DNA of 6,016 nucleotides, taken from contig JAPLBU010000323.1 in the NCBI GenBank assembly GCA_026392575.1, positions 1 to 6,016 on the forward strand, in the 5' to 3' direction. Under the pieces are notes generated by a model. The model worked only from the letters and a program-made list of their open reading frames with translations. It was not told where the DNA came from and searched no databases. Shown here piece by piece: positions 5,480-6,016 of the stretch (position 1 is the first letter of the stretch; the number at the start of each line of letters is the position of its first letter). The DNA comes from Actinomycetota bacterium. GTDB taxonomy: Bacteria; Actinomycetota; Actinomycetes; S36-B12. The position numbers and the translations under genes were made by a program.

Positions 5480-6016
5480 TCAGCTGAGCGTAGGCGCGAG
5501 CACCCTTTGCCGTGAGGTGAATGCCGTCAGAGACGAAGTACTCCGGATGGTCCTTCGACGCCGCATACCAGTCGGCAAGCACGGCGTTGCCATAGTCGGG
5601 CACGACCTTGTCGATGACCTTGTTGTTCGGCGCTCGCCACGATCGTGGCATGTTGTCGTTGACGACGACCACGGTCGGTGTGTCCTTGAGGATGTCGAGC
5701 ATCTGGCGCATCATGTCCTCGGGCAGCGTCCCGTTGGTGCCGGGATGCAGGACAACGACCGGGGCGAGGGAGTCCTTGGCGACGTACTTCTTCAGCCGGC
5801 CGATGAAGGCACCGGGGAAACGTGACACGGCTGCATCGATCCGCGACCCGGGGATCACCGCCTTGACCGTCGCGCGGGCGCCCAACATCACCGAGTCACC
5901 GATACCGCTCAGGTTTCCGTTGCGCTTCGACGGAGCGCTCGGCGCGGCAGATGCCGAGGGGTCGTTCGAGCCCGAGGGGCGCGGCGTGGGTTCCTCGTCC
6001 CCCAGGCTGACCTCGG
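5457..6016 (-). CDS. SGNH-domain acyltransferase/esterase, OatA-like C-terminal part (5'-partial)
   Basis: The gene enters from the right edge on the minus strand (first full codon at 6014) and ends with TAA at 5459-5457, leaving 185 residues. Residues 1-35 are a Pro/Ser/Ala-rich linker. An SGNH hydrolase domain follows: block I I-GDS-VMLGA with nucleophile S41, block III H-P-GTNG (N94, oxyanion hole), and block V SDGIHLTAKGA with D163 and H166. The D-x-x-H spacing and this domain order are those of OatA-type peptidoglycan O-acetyltransferases and related envelope acyltransferases, which carry an N-terminal multi-helix acyltransferase-3 membrane domain and an extracytoplasmic SGNH domain after a disordered linker. 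The membrane part would lie beyond the window, so the full architecture is inferred. A GTG at 5891 opens a shorter frame, but it lies inside the GDSV motif and would remove the catalytic serine, so it cannot be the true start. An alternative is a free-standing secreted SGNH hydrolase. Confidence 0.88.
   Translation of the reverse strand, partial: EVSLGDEEPTPRPSGSNDPSASAAPSAPSKRNGNLSGIGDSVMLGARATVKAVIPGSRIDAAVSRFPGAFIGRLKKYVAKDSLAPVVVLHPGTNGTLPEDMMRQMLDILKDTPTVVVVNDNMPRSWRAPNNKVIDKVVPDYGNAVLADWYAASKDHPEYFVSDGIHLTAKGARAYAQLIKKSAGL

Noticed and set aside
1..6016. CRISPR array, tRNA, rRNA, insertion sequence, toxin-antitoxin or phage-defence system
   Set aside because: No regularly spaced repeats, cloverleaf-like sequences, transposase motifs or defence domains were seen; the genes are mainly housekeeping or metabolic.

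Overview
The window comes from a high-GC Gram-positive bacterium of the class Actinomycetes. The evidence is strong G/C bias at third codon positions, a NucS mismatch endonuclease, a two-domain 3-hydroxyacyl-CoA dehydrogenase of the type I recall from Streptomyces and relatives, and a small zinc-finger-like protein of an actinobacterial type. The genus cannot be fixed from the sequence alone.

Layout. (1) Bases 1-809 hold the 3' part of murA (peptidoglycan synthesis), entering from the left edge. It matches MurA up to the ATDIRA motif near base 641. After that the conserved C-terminal tail is missing and the frame runs into the antisense of the next gene. (2) Bases 654-980, minus strand, encode a small one-helix membrane protein. 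(3) About 70 bases separate it from the divergent nucS (1050-1730), which has a plausible leaderless promoter. (4) A perfect 25-bp inverted repeat with a 3-nt loop follows nucS, then a leader with a candidate -10 box and a good ribosome binding site. (5) Bases 1881-5479 form a tight four-gene plus-strand operon: a duplicated 3-hydroxyacyl-CoA dehydrogenase, a 97-residue Cys/His protein and two different alpha/beta hydrolases, with junctions of TGATG, one spacer base and ATGA. (6) From the right edge, on the minus strand, comes the SGNH esterase/acyltransferase domain of a probable OatA-like cell-envelope acyltransferase. Its 3' end overlaps the last operon gene by 23 bp.

How the genes fit together. 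The operon looks like an acyl-CoA or ester metabolism unit, with a beta-oxidation-type dehydrogenase and two serine hydrolases, but the hydrolase substrates are unknown. MurA and the SGNH protein belong to cell-wall synthesis and modification, and NucS to DNA mismatch correction. I saw no CRISPR array, tRNA, rRNA, transposase, phage or defence genes. The features most worth checking are the abrupt loss of the MurA C-terminus, the long perfect palindrome, and the different cofactor signatures in the two halves of the dehydrogenase.
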